This document shows, piece after piece, positions 23,539-34,606 of a DNA stretch of 64,000 nt (the stretch's first letter is position 1; every line of letters starts with the position of its first letter). Location of the stretch: the NCBI RefSeq assembly GCF_030052815.1, contig NC_079504.1, positions 39,625,623-39,689,622 of the forward strand. The letters run 5' to 3'. The stretch comes from Hevea brasiliensis (lineage: Eukaryota > Streptophyta > Magnoliopsida > Malpighiales > Euphorbiaceae). Both the position numbers and the translations under genes were made by a program. The notes beneath the pieces are model-generated. The model was given only the letters and a program-made list of their open reading frames with translations. It was not told the DNA's origin and did no database searches.

Positions 23539-25967
23539 TGTAACACCCTTTTCCCTACTGAAAATGATTCTTGCTTTGCTTCCCAAGATTATGGATTCTA
23601 GCCAATCAAAGCATCTAAAACTGTCAAACTAATAATGAACGTCAACTTAAATCACCTACAAATCTAGTGAGTTGGAAGAGGTGAGCATCAAGGGAAAAAA
23701 TCAGTGAGTTGGCATTTACAATACACATCACACAATAGAGGGAACTAGAGAATAAGAAGCTAAACAAATAAATTCAATAATAAAATTTTTAGAACAAGCT
23801 AAATAAAGTGGATAATCAATTTCAACAAGTATGCTATGCTATAGTAAAATCTAAAATCTCCATACCAATCTTAAATTAAACTCTTCTTAGTCTCCAATCA
23901 TTCCTCACATATATAAAAATATCGATAATTAACTCTTGACATTCAAAGATATGCCAAAGTATCAAAATAAATATCAAAATCATATCCATGTTATGTTAAT
24001 CTCGCAATGGCAACTCCATCTCTTTATGGGCAACCCTTTCCTACTGTAATACTTAAACTATTGGCATTCTCATGACGAGAGCAAATATGCTAAATATAAC
24101 TCAATATCTCACAATGATACAAGGGCGTATCATAATTGTTAAAATCATAAACCTCAAAACCATAGATTATGAACCTCACAATCTCCAATAACATAAATGT
24201 GATAATCAATTTATTGCTATCCAAAGTAGCTAAGTAATCATCATACTAATCCACAAATTCATAATATTTGCCATAACTCAAAAATATTAAATCATATCTA
24301 CTAAACTTTGCTATTATCTCTCCATAATGTGCTATTAATATCATTACCACTTGTTATTTTTCCTTTTGTCTCATAACATGTAACTCTCTTTCTAAACTTG
24401 TTAAATGCATGAAATATGAATGAGCAACTATACCTTAAAATCACATTAAATCACAATGAGAAATCAATAATCAGAATACAATAACGATATCAAAGCAAAT
24501 AACAGCTTCTAAAGGAATAAGAATTAATTGAGAAGCAAATTCATGCTATATATTGTAAATACTACTCACCAAACTGAAGGTACCAACTCACAAATACCAT
24601 CTCTCCATCCATTTAAAACCATACTAAGAAACTCCTCCTAAAAATATCATGATATAATTATAATCAAATTCATCCATAAACTTCAATTCCATATTAATAT
24701 CTAACAAAAATTCGACAGTATTTCCTCTTAAATTAAACTGTACTCTTTGTCACAAAACTCAATCCATAACTCAATAATTATGTCAACTTACACAAATTCC
24801 TAACTTATATCTCTATATAAATATTATTTTCAATACTTCTTACCCAAATCTCAATTAAAATATTTCAAAATATATCCATATCATCACAAATCCAAATAAA
24901 AAAATATATATTTATTTCTCAAAAATAATACACAATAACTTAGAAATTCACTAAATGTCATATCCTATCTCGAAATAATTTTAGTTCTATCAAAATAACT
25001 TATTTAACTTTACCCAATCTTTAATATCAAATATGGCAATTTGTACATTCAAATTTATATATAATATTTCAACCTTCAGGTAAATTGTAAATTTTAACCA
25101 TATATTTAAGACATTCAAATACAACATCATTAAAAATTTTAACATCAAATTACGTCTACATCATGAGATATCAAAATATCTATCCAACCCTTCAAATGCT
25201 GAATTTTTCAGAAATAATTCTTACTTAGACAACTCAAACAAAACAATTTATATCTCACAAATCACAAGTTCAAAATTCACCAAATTTTAACACAATAAAT
25301 TCTAACTATTTAATTTCCTTAAATTTATGCAGCCCAAAATCTAGAATTCCAATCCAAATAATCTAAGTTCAAAAATTTATTTTTCCAAATTCAACCATTG
25401 AAAAATTACCAAATTTTAACCATGTCTTCTGGACATATAGACCTTAAAAATCCAAAAGTCATTGGTGAAAAAACTACCAAACTCATTCGGAAGAATAAAA
25501 AAAATTGTTGCCCCTGCTGAAATCCTGCTCTGCTCCTATTCAACTTCTTCTCCATTTTCTCTCAAATTTCTAATATTGCAAAGCAAATTCCTTCTTTTCC
25601 TGTTGCTAGCATCCTCTCTCACTAGAGAAACTCTATAGAATCTGGCCATCCTTCCTCCCTCTTTCTCTTTTTCTTCTTTTCCTTCCTTCTTCTCTTTCCC
25701 AATTCTTCTTTTACCTTTTTGCTATTTCTTTTTTATTTTTAAAGCTGTTGGAGAAGTAATATGGATGTGCAACCTACTGTTCAACTTTTTTAAACAAATT
25801 TCATTTTGGTCCTTCAATTTCCTAAAAGTCCATTTTACACCTAAAACTTCAATTCTTCACTTATAAATTCAATTTCCAAATTTAACTTTCTCCCAAAAAC
25901 TTCGATAAATTATATTTCTACTTTAGTAACAATCATATTTAATATTTCTTAAAAAATTGGTGTTACA
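23539..25967 (+). mobile_element. Solo LTR, TGTAACACCC type (2429 bp), TSD AGGCA
   Basis: Starts TGTAACACCC at 23539 and ends TTGGTGTTACA at 25967. Identical AGGCA duplications lie at 23534-23538 and 25968-25972. Internal sequence is AT-rich, with a pyrimidine-rich block at 25550-25740. It does not align obviously with the other two LTR families apart from the termini, so it is probably a third family of the same general type. No coding region. Strand is assigned by comparison of termini only. Confidence 0.88.
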
Positions 25968-26004
25968 AGGCACAAACAAGATCATTAATGCACAAGGTTG
26001 TGGC

Positions 26005-26499
26005 CACTAACGCTAGGAATCGATTGCAAATAACAACCGATTTTGGCAACTGATTGCAAATCAGCTTCTAGCTCTAGAGCCAATTAAAATAATTATTTAA
26101 TTTAGCAACTAACTTTCTAAATCAGTTATTGTTAGTAATTAATTTTAAAATTAGTTGCTATTAGCAGTAGGTTTTAGCAACCGATTTCGTAGTCGACTGC
26201 TAATAGCAATCGATTTTAAAGTTGGTTACTAATCTTATATTTAAGATTTTTCTAATATCAATTAGCAATCGATTTAGTAGCTAATTATAAATTGATTACT
26301 ATTAGCAACCGATTTAGCAACCAATTATAAATTAGTTGCTAATAACAATCAATTTAGCAACCGATTCTTGAATTGGTTGCTTAACTTTTTTTTTTTAAAT
26401 TAACTATTTTAGTAAAAAAATGAAATCATAAATTGATTACAAAATTTATTGCTAATAGCAACCAATTTCATTTTACAAAACTAATTATTTTTTATAGTG
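26005..26499. mobile_element. Small CACTA-like element (non-autonomous candidate)
   Basis: The block opens with CACTAACGC (26005) and closes with TTTTTTATAGTG (26499), so both ends carry the CACTA/TAGTG terminus of the CACTA DNA-transposon superfamily. Between them lie many direct and inverted copies of an AGCAACCGATTT word (about 26030-26370), which resembles the subterminal transposase-binding repeats of this superfamily. Against this call, the 3-bp flanks differ (GGC before, TCA after), so no target duplication is visible, and the left end could be fortuitous. About 495 bp long with no transposase. Confidence 0.45.
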
Positions 26500-26502
26500 T
26501 CA

Positions 26503-27770
26503 TTTTATTTTCTTTTCCCTTTTAGCATCCCAAAGAATGCCTTAATTATTAGCATATGCTTCCACCGATCACTTCTTAATTTCTATATCATGAATATGGT
26601 AGTAATTCATTTAACCAACCTCAATTACAACCACACAACCAAAGTTGATTTAATAATAATAATAAAGTAGATATTTGACTCCAAATCATTAATGATTACA
26701 TATGCACTAACTATAATAACTCCACTTTCAAAAATTACATACATCATTCAATTAACTAAGATTTCATATATACAGCCAAAAATTGCAAAATACTATTCAG
26801 GAATAAAATTTTAATTATATTTCACTTACCCTTTATAAGGTTCAAATTACTGTTATATTTTCATACATCAACCCTACCTATTTTTAGCAAACATAATTTA
26901 GGTAAGCTCATAATACAGAGCTATTATATCCAGGTATCAATACTCCACTCAAGTTTCACTGTTGCTTCGACAATTGAAAAGGGAAAAAACAAGAAAGAAT
27001 TATAACCATGTTGCTGTCCCTGTGTGAGCTTCACTTATCTCCAACAAATAAAGTAGCTAGTGATGATGATGAAATTAAAAGGCTCAAAAGACCCTAATGG
27101 CAGCCTCCACATGATTTTTTTTTAGTACTTTTTTTTTTTTTTTTTTTTTGGATTCATTAAAAGGAAACAATTGCCCATAAACTTATGTTTCAACAAAAAT
27201 AACAAGAAAGAGACAATGAGATAGTTGTGCATTCTGTTTCCCTTGCTGGGAAGAAGCAATCTGGCTACTTCAGCCAGAATGGAAAAATTACAATGGTTTA
27301 ATGCCTAGACCTCTCAATTCAACACAATACACACACATATATAACAGCAATATTCTAAATTCTATAAATGTGCTTAAATGCCAATTTTTCCCATTGTTTC
27401 TCTCTTAAAGTTTTAGGTTTGTCAAAAGGGCATATTTCTTATCAAGAATCAATGCAGAGAGAACTTTAATATGGTATGCTTTGAAAATATTGGCAGCAAC
27501 AAATGCTGGTTTCTCATATATATTTCACTCTACATCAAGCAATTTTTTTTTTATATATATTGATAAAATGGTCAGCCCAAGAAGTATCTAAGAAAAATAA
27601 CAGTTAATTTTGTAAAGGTGCGAATGCAACCAATGATAGTGGCGCAACACGTAAATTTAAACGGGAGAGAGAAGGAAGAATATTTTACATCAGGCTAGGT
27701 CTCTGTAATGAAGACCACAATGTCATAGGATTCTTGTCCTTGAGCATCAATCTGCTCCTTCTCCGTAGGA
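26503..27770. other. Unassigned AT-rich sequence
   Basis: No gene, RNA or element terminus recognised. It contains a long T run at 27131-27149, GAT repeats at 27060-27072, and an AT-rich run near 27541-27562. Possibly old repeat remnants. Confidence 0.5.
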
Positions 27771-27881
27771 TCCTTAACAACAAGGCTCTACTCCCAGATC
27801 CCAACAGAGGCAAATTCAGTTGCCGATTGTTTGGCAAAGCAAGGTATCTCCAGTAATTCTGATTTTGTGGCACTTCTTTAA
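27771..27881 (+). pseudogene. RNase H-like C-terminal fragment (LINE-type)
   Basis: A 36-codon frame ending at TAA 27879-27881 reads ...SQIPTEANSVADCLAKQG followed by a short hydrophobic tail. The 'E-A-N-x-V-A-D-x-L-A-K-Q-G' pattern is the last conserved block of the plant RNase H-like domain found at the C terminus of many L1-type LINE polyproteins and of related standalone genes; its Asp is a catalytic residue of RNase H. Upstream sequence is not open in the same frame and shows no further similarity, so this is a short remnant. It could also be the last exon of a degraded RNase H-like host gene. Confidence 0.45.
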
Positions 27882-28301
27882 CTCTTATAAGAACATGTGC
27901 TGTTGGTTATCATTTAGGTGCCTCTGATTTGTTTGAACTTTGTTGTTCTTGAGCTTTGTGGTTCTGTTTTAATCAATGTTAGTTACTACTATAAGAGAGT
28001 TGTTCTTTGAGTTTTGGGGAAAGGTGCAGGATCCAGTACCATCAGCTTTCCTATTAATGCAAAGCTACTTCAAGTGTTGTTGATTGCTTTGGGTTGCTTG
28101 TGTAGTAACATTTTTTGTGGAAAGATCTTTAGAGATTGCTGGGTGTATTTCACCTCTGGACTGCATTTTTAGATCTGTTGTAGTTTTCTTTCAATCCTTT
28201 ACTTTGGTCTATTGTATTTGGAACCTATTTTGTATCTTTTTTGTTTGTTCTTTCTCGTTTCATTTTTGTATTCTGTTCTTTCTCTAGATTTTTTTACCTA
28301 A
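27882..28301. other. Unassigned sequence, possibly LINE 3' UTR
   Basis: T-rich, with no reliable coding content. It follows the RNase H-like stop and ends where an LTR start (TGATGGGTG, 28302) is proposed. The frame at 28084-28287 is hydrophobic low-complexity translation of T-rich DNA and was not called. Confidence 0.4.
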
Positions 28302-29726
28302 TGATGGGTGAAAATCACATCGAATAATATAAGGATTTTGTAAAATATTTTATTAGTTTTATGGGTAATTTTATAAAATTTATAGTTTTTATGCAATAAT
28401 TAGTTGATTTATTAATTTCTATAAGGTTTTAATAATTTTTATAAATTTTACATTTTGTTAATTTTAAAAGAAAATAAATAAATAAATGATGTTGTGCAGC
28501 CAACTCTTTGATGTATATGTGATGTTTACATCGTGTCTTTTGCTTTTTTTCTTATGATTTTGTTTAACTAATGATTGGCCATGATTTTAAATTGCATGTA
28601 GGAAATGTAGGCTTGTGCCTTTTGTCTTGATATGGAACTTTTGGCCAAATTTGGTTAATTAACTTGCTTTATGGTGAGGCGCAAATGAAAGGACCAATTA
28701 GTGCTGAGTACTGACCCGTGAGAATTGAGCCACCTGTGTGCCTCAAAGAGCAGTGTGTTTTTTTGTCTTTATGGTACAGTTTTCTTTGGAGTTTTCATCT
28801 GATTTAAGGGAGACGGCACAAAATGGAGGACAAAAAAATTTCATCTTGTTTCTAATCAAGGAGAATTGAAGATTAAAGCCTTGGAGATTGAAGAGAAGAC
28901 CCAGTTGACTTGAAATTATCTAGAGTTTTTATCTCTTCTCTCTTGTTTATTTTGGATTTAATTTTAGAAATCATTGTTAGGATGATTCTAAATTTTTATT
29001 CAATTAAACTTGGATTTGATTCTTTGATCATGAGAAATTAAATTTATATGTGGGGTATCCGATATAGCTTAGTTTTAATTTTGATTCTAGATACTTAATA
29101 TTAGCTTTCTTTATTAATGCAATTATTTATTATTTGCACCTAATGCTTCTGGGTAGCAACCTTTCTACATGGTATTTGATTGATCTCGATTTATAATTAG
29201 TATTGGAAAGAAAAATTATAGATTTGTGAATAGTAATAAACATTATAGGAATAATAACTGGAGTGGGAGCAGAAAGTTTGACTTGTAAGATTTTGGGAAT
29301 AATCATAGTGTTTAGCGAATTAATTAAGATTTATTTTACTATTGAGAGATAGATTATAGGTTTTAATTAATATTTTTAATAAGTCTCGAGAGGAATTATT
29401 TAATAAATTGAGATTATTGATCTTTGCATTAATAATTAAATTTGAATTGCTAAACATAATAACTAGAATTGATAATTGGACCAAGTGAAATCAAATATAC
29501 CCTAGTGCTTTGTTAATTAAATTTTTACCCAGTTTTTATTATGATCATTAAAGTTAATTTTAGTCTTTAGTTAAATTTAATTTTCCACTGTCATTCAATT
29601 TCATAGTTTAAAAATTAGTAGAATTATTGTATATTTTGGTAGTTAAACCTATTCCTCGTGGGTTTGACACTCTTCTCACTATTATATTACTTGAGTGATT
29701 TTGTGCATTTGTGAAATGGCATATCA
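28302..29726 (+). mobile_element. 5' LTR of an Athila-like element
   Basis: Ends ...GGCATATCA at 29726, six bases before a perfect-looking primer binding site. The proposed start is TGATGGGTG at 28302 (preceded by CCTAA), giving TGAT...ATCA termini like the LTR at 13437-18618 and a length of 1425 bp. The 3' boundary is firm because of the PBS. The 5' boundary rests on the terminus match and is less sure. Confidence 0.6.
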
Positions 29727-29732
29727 AGTTTT

Positions 29733-29750
29733 TGGCGCCGTTGCTGGGGA
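29733..29750 (+). other. Primer binding site, tRNA-Asp type
   Basis: TGGCGCCGTTGCTGGGGA differs at one base from the TGGCGCCGTTGCCGGGGA site used by plant Athila-type elements, which is complementary to the 3' end of tRNA-Asp. It lies six bases after the LTR end. Confidence 0.85.
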
Positions 29751-29856
29751 TTAATGCTTTAATTTCAAAGATAGTTAATTTTACTAGTAATTTAAACATT
29801 TTTTTATTGTTCCTTTAATTTTAATATATATATATTTGGATATCGACAGGTAGTGC

Positions 29857-30575
29857 ATGAGAGGTACTACCAATACTGAGCCACTACAGTTTGACCTTGA
29901 GATTGAATGCACTTACAGATGAAACAGAAGGGCTGCTAGATAAAGCAAGAAAGCATAAACAATGGAAATTGCTGAAATGACTGAAGATCAAGAGAAAGTT
30001 GAAGTAGAAGGAAATAATCTAGTTGCAATTGGAGGAAATAATAAGGTTGCCAATAGAGTTAATCGCAAGGCAATGCAGGACTACACCAAGCCTTCATTTC
30101 ATTGAGCCACTTCTAGTATTGTCAGGCCACCTATGCAAACAAATAACTTTGAAATCAAGCCAGCTTTGATCCAAATGGTCCAATCTGTAGTACAATTTGC
30201 TAGTTTGCCTAACTAGGACCCAAATTTACATATTACAATTTTTCTGGATTTTTGACACCGTTAAACAGAATGGAGTGTCAAAAGATACAATCCAATTGAT
30301 GATGTTCCCATTTTCACTTAGTGGCAAGGCTAGAGAGTGGTTGATGTCCCAACCTCCTGCATTAATTTCTACATCGAATGACTTGGCTCAAAAATTTTTG
30401 GCAAAATTTTTCCACCTGGTAAGACTTCTAAGTTGAGGGCAAACATCTAAACCATTGTTTAGTATAACACAACCCACAACACTAGCTGAATCTGCCATCA
30501 TGACTTTGTATAATCTCACTTATAATACCAAGTAAGCATGGTCCTTGACCAACAAGCTTTATAGTCCCAGACTAT
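29857..30575 (+). pseudogene. Athila-like gag, N-terminal part, broken
   Basis: Reading from ATG 29857 gives gag-like sequence with several in-frame stops and a frameshift near 30245. Recognisable blocks are MQTNNFEIKPALIQMVQ, then DTVKQNGVS, FPFSLSGKAREWL and DLAQKFLAKFF, which form the capsid region of plant gypsy Gag (the family usually has ...FLEICDTVK.NGV..D.IRL.LFPFSL..KA..WL...W..L...FL.KFFP). It ends at 30575, where a TGTGACACC-type LTR interrupts the element. The rest of this element is not found in the window. Confidence 0.75.
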
Positions 30576-30866
30576 TGTGACACCCCTTACCCGTCTACAT
30601 TGTGGCCGAGTAAAACATGACACACAGTGTGTCGGAGCACTTCCTTTATCTTATTTTATTACCATTCCTGATTTTATTAATTAAAACGCCTTTTATGTAA
30701 AATTCACATATATAAGTCCTTTAAAAAGAAAATTTGATTAATTTAAATTTCCTTAAATTTTGTTGAAAATCTAGTAGAGTGCCTAGCTGTAAATTGGAAA
30801 AAGAAAATCTTCTGAACCTGTTAAAAAGACACTCCCAATATTTTTTTTCAAGTCCACAACTCCAAA
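30576..30866 (+). mobile_element. TGTGACACC-type LTR, left part (continues at 60550)
   Basis: Starts TGTGACACCCCTTACCC at 30576, followed by a TCTACATTGTGGCCGAGTAAA block that matches the start of the LTR at 515. It is interrupted after 290 bp by the giant element. The duplication CCAAA (30862-30866 and 60550-60554) allows it to be followed into 60550-62845. The base run before it is ACTAT; its right-hand partner is outside the window or lost. Confidence 0.85.
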
Positions 30867-31365
30867 TGTCGCGAGGTATTTTACGGTCACCTGGACGAAC
30901 ACTACCAAAGTGGGAAAAGTGAGGAGTCGCCACTTTAATTTTGAGGAAAATTAAAGAAAACCATTTGTGAAAGTAAATTAGAAAGAAACAACTTTGAAAA
31001 CAGATATTCTAGGTTCGGGGTCCGTATACGGGCAGGGAAAGTGTTAGGCACCCTGCCTCGTCCCTCAATGAGGGTAAACAAATTTAATGTTATGCTCTTT
31101 TATAAATTAAAAGGGTAATTAGGGGATTGTGATGGTGATAATGTTAATCCTTCGTACGAAAATAGAGGAGTGTTTGATATTTCACTTATTTAGGGTTGCC
31201 CAAGAACACAAGTCCGTGAGATGGCCCTTCAATGAATAGGTGTTCGAATAAAGTTGTCTTGTGTATGGGAGTTCTGTTTATTTTGGATTTCACTAAGAAA
31301 GCTCAGGATGGGGCTTCTCCCGATCTCTAGATATGTTTTATTTAAAGTTTCAAAGGGGAGATTTC

Positions 31366-31795
31366 GGATAAGAACTCTCCTCCGAACTCCGCGCGTTATG
31401 AGAATCAGGTAAGAACTCTCCCCTGACCTCTTAAAGTATTAGGTTTAAAGATTTTTAGTGAAGGATCTCGGATAAGAACTCTCCTCCGATTTCCTCGTTT
31501 TGTTTAAATTTTTGGATGAGAATCAGGTAAGAACTCTCCCCTGATCTCTTAAAATATTTGGTTTAAAGATTTTTACTGGAGCATACTGGATAAGAACTCT
31601 CCTCCGATCTCCTCGTTTAGTTTAAATTTTTGGATGAAAATCAGGTAAGAACTCTCCCCTGATCTCTTAGAATATTTGGTTTAAAGATTTTTACTGGAGG
31701 ATCTTGGATAAGAACTCTCCTCCGATCTCCTCGTTTAGTTTAAATTTTTGGATGAGAATCAGGTAAGAACTCTCCCCCGATCTCTTAAAATATTT
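31366..31795 (-). repeat. ~120-bp LTR subrepeat, 4 copies (3' LTR)
   Basis: Units contain GGATAAGAACTCTCCTCCGA, then TTTAAATTTTTGGATGA, then ATCAGGTAAGAACTCTCCCC. The same block is present in the other LTR at 54690-55127. It lies in the R-U5 half as defined by the minus-strand TATA box. Confidence 0.85.
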
Positions 31796-32809
31796 GTTAC
31801 GATCGTATATCGTAAGAACTTTAGACTAAGGGTTCTGCCGCCTAAAGACGCTAGGAACCCGAGCGAGGCTTTTCTTAACCCATTGATGCCTTATAACTAG
31901 GGAGGGAATACCAGACTGAGTTTTTGCCGATCTCCTTTGTGATCGCCTTACCAGAACTCTTTGGCAGGCAATGTCTGATCTCTTTTGTTTACTAGTCTGG
32001 GATCCGATCTTATCTTGATCCCCACTATACTATGTTATCTCCTGAGCTCATTTAGTAGTTTGACTTCATAACTTTTTCCTCCGATTTATTATTCAAACTT
32101 TCATTATTTTTATTTGTTCAAAGAAACTCTCGTGTTATGATTCTGCTACCAACATTTTATTAAACTACCTACACGTTACCTGCAACTAGAACACCTATAT
32201 TCGGAGGAAATGAAAACTAAGAAGAAATAAATAAAGTTTACGAACGAATAGCAGAAATAAACTCAAGAAATAACTATCGGCCTGAATAATCTACGTTAGG
32301 ATTTTTAGATCGACCGAACTTAATGGAAATTTCGAGCATGAAAACAAAAAAAACACGAGCATTTGATAAAGCAATAGTCTAGACACTTACCTGTGGGAGG
32401 TTAAGTCTATTGAACTAACTATGGAGCCACAAATATTGTAGAGCTGCGAGCAGATAGTCTAGGGACTAATGCTTACTTTGAAATTGCAAGTTAGAATGCA
32501 GTTAAGCCGAAGTGACAGTAACCAGGTTGGAATGAGATTAAGCTTGGAGAATAAAATGTTGATATTAAGATGATGAAGATGAAACTGAACTGAGAAATGG
32601 TATCACAGAGTAATGAACAAACTGAAAATGAAGAGTTTTAGGGTTCAACACTCCTTCAATGGAGATACTTAAGAAAACTGGTTTCTGAAGTTTCTCTATT
32701 TTTATGAAAGCTTAAAATAGCAAAGTAGCAAAACTGAATCAAATTTCAGAGCCTCTCCACTATAATTACCACCTTTTTCGTCTGTCTCCTCTACAGTATT
32801 GCATGCAAG

Positions 32810-32817
32810 TATTTATA
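32810..32817 (-). promoter_or_regulatory. TATA box for element transcription (3' LTR copy)
   Basis: CCCTATAAATACTTGC on the minus strand, conserved at 56139-56146 in the 5' LTR. It is the best candidate core promoter for the genomic RNA of the element. Confidence 0.55.
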
Positions 32818-33254
32818 GGGAACGGGTGCTCCTAATGAAGGGTCAAGATCTCTTCTGGGGAGATGGAAGGTTTGGATTTAAAAGGACATGATCTGATGCC
32901 TGAGAATTGAAGAAAATCAAAACGGACGGCTGAGATCCTATTCAGAATACCTGTCCTTTTTTTTTTTTAATCCAACAACTCAGGCTCTTTCCTGCCCAGA
33001 CGGATCTGAAGGCTGGGAATAAAAGGCGCCAGTCCTGTCGTCTACTTTTTGATCCAAGGGCTCCAGGTTTGTCCTTACAAGTAAGATCGACGGTGGAGAT
33101 TGAGAAGCACAGGACTGTCATAACTGTCCTGGCGTCTGTCAGTAATGTGGGTGATTCTGCAAATGAGGCGTGCGGTGAAGATTTGATCCGCCTGCAAAGC
33201 TTTAACTAACTCGGCACTGATTATCAGAAGTCATTTTATCCTCTTTGTGCTTTT

Positions 33255-33390
33255 CGATCTCTACTCCTTCCAATCTCTCTATCAAGACCCATTTCCGATC
33301 TCTCTGTTAAGACCCTTTTCTGATCACTCTGTTAAGTCCCTTTTCTGATCTCTCTCACATCGGGTCCCTCATCGCTTCCTGATCTCTCCC
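33255..33390. repeat. Short CCGATCTCT tandem repeats (3' LTR)
   Basis: A roughly 25-bp unit TTTCCGATCTCTCTGTTAAGACCC occurs about four times with variation. The octamer CCGATCTC is also scattered through the rest of the LTR. A matching block is at 56580-56700. Confidence 0.65.
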
Positions 33391-33483
33391 ATTCTAGAAC
33401 TTTCCTGCCTTAGTCAAAGCAATTAATTCTTTAGTTACCGATGCATCCGCTTTTGTTTCTGTAGGCAATAAATGCTCAGGTCC

Positions 33484-33499
33484 TATATATATATATATG
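33484..33499 (+). promoter_or_regulatory. TATA-rich element upstream of a short + strand frame
   Basis: CTATATATATATATATGC, conserved in shorter form at 56812-56822. It lies about 90-100 bp upstream of an ATG in good context (GCCATGG, 33588-33592) that opens a 137-codon frame in both LTRs. Function is unproven. Confidence 0.3.
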
Positions 33500-33918
33500 C
33501 GTCAGCAGGAAAACTCCTCCACACTTCATTTCTCCTCCTTCCATTTTTCATTTCTCCTGTTCTAGTTTCTCCGGTAACAATTTCAGCCATGGTGACTGCC
33601 TTTGATCTTTTTCCGACTGTTTTCTTTACCCCTTTCCTGAAAATTTATGATCCAGGTGATCGAAGAATCATGAGAACCACATCTGATGACAGTGAGGGAA
33701 CCGGACTAATTTACCGATCAAGATCAAAGATGTCAATCGTGCCGATCTCGAATCGATCTACCAATATAATCGGTGAACCGATCTCTGGCAAGAGGACTGC
33801 TAATTTCAATCTTAATGTCGGTGACCTCCTCTTGAAGTTCATTTGGCTCCTCACCACATCGGGCGTCCCGACTGCAGCTTGGTTCTGGTCGATGACATCG
33901 ATGATGACTCCACTCACC

Positions 33919-34029
33919 ATCATGAGAGTCATAGTCACCCCATCTGAGCTGCACATCTACCCAATACTTGTGGCGAGCTTTCTGATCAAACACATCTTTT
34001 GATTCAGCCACAAGACTAGGCTTTGACAT
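33919..34029 (-). pseudogene. PRP8: Captured PRP8 exon fragment (3' LTR copy)
   Basis: On the minus strand the translation includes [12 protein letters not shown] and then [14 protein letters not shown]. This matches a highly conserved stretch of the spliceosomal protein PRP8 (family: ...[23 protein letters not shown]... in animals, with [17 protein letters not shown] in plants by recollection). Similarity stops abruptly after DSHD; the next bases are GGTGAGTGG, which contain a GTGAGT donor-like sequence, as if genomic DNA including an exon-intron edge had been captured. About 35 codons only, so no PRP8 function is possible. The other LTR carries the same fragment at 57242-57352 with a few substitutions, so capture preceded this insertion. 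Confidence 0.82.
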
Positions 34030-34443
34030 AGGCCCCTACTAGGTAAAATGTAGCGCCGATCTTTAGAGATCGCCCAAATGATGTAATCTGACCTTTAAAG
34101 GTTCTCTTAATGATGTAATCCGATCTCTTGAGATCGCCCAAATGATGTAATCTGATCTTTTAGAAATGAAATGAAATTTTATTTGAAGGTTATTATTTAA
34201 TTATTGCATTGGTTGTTTTTCCGATCTCTGATGTGCCTACCCGATCTGTTTCCTAAGTAGATCGTCCTTAATCGACCTGTGACTCTAAACATTTACCCTG
34301 ATCCGACAACCTTAGCTAATCGATCTCATTTTATTTTATTTATGGAGTTTTTGGAACCTTCCCGTGACGTGTCAGTAAAGAGGGCAAATTCCGCTAACCG
34401 ATGCATTGCTTGGGGTTTTGTGAGCATTGAATGCTCGAATGTG

Positions 34444-34452
34444 TATAAATAG
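34444..34452 (+). promoter_or_regulatory. TATA box of the antisense gene (3' LTR copy)
   Basis: GTGTATAAATAGGGGGAGG on the plus strand, 155 bp upstream of ATG 34607. It is followed by a C/T-rich leader. It is conserved at 57767-57775 upstream of the homologous ATG in the other LTR. Orientation is opposite to gag-pol. Confidence 0.65.
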
Positions 34453-34606
34453 GGGGAGGGTCCATCAGTTGCTCCCTTATGTCATTTTCAACACTCTGCT
34501 TGCAACTTCAACTTTCTCTCATTTCTTCAACTTTTTCCAGCACTGATCACACTCTGGTAAGGACTTTAATCCTTCTCTTACTTAAACTTCTTTTATTTCT
34601 TTGAAA

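Noticed and set aside
27685..27873. 62-codon minus-strand frame
   Set aside because: Overlaps the plus-strand RNase H-like tail, whose EANSVADCLAKQG pattern is far more specific.
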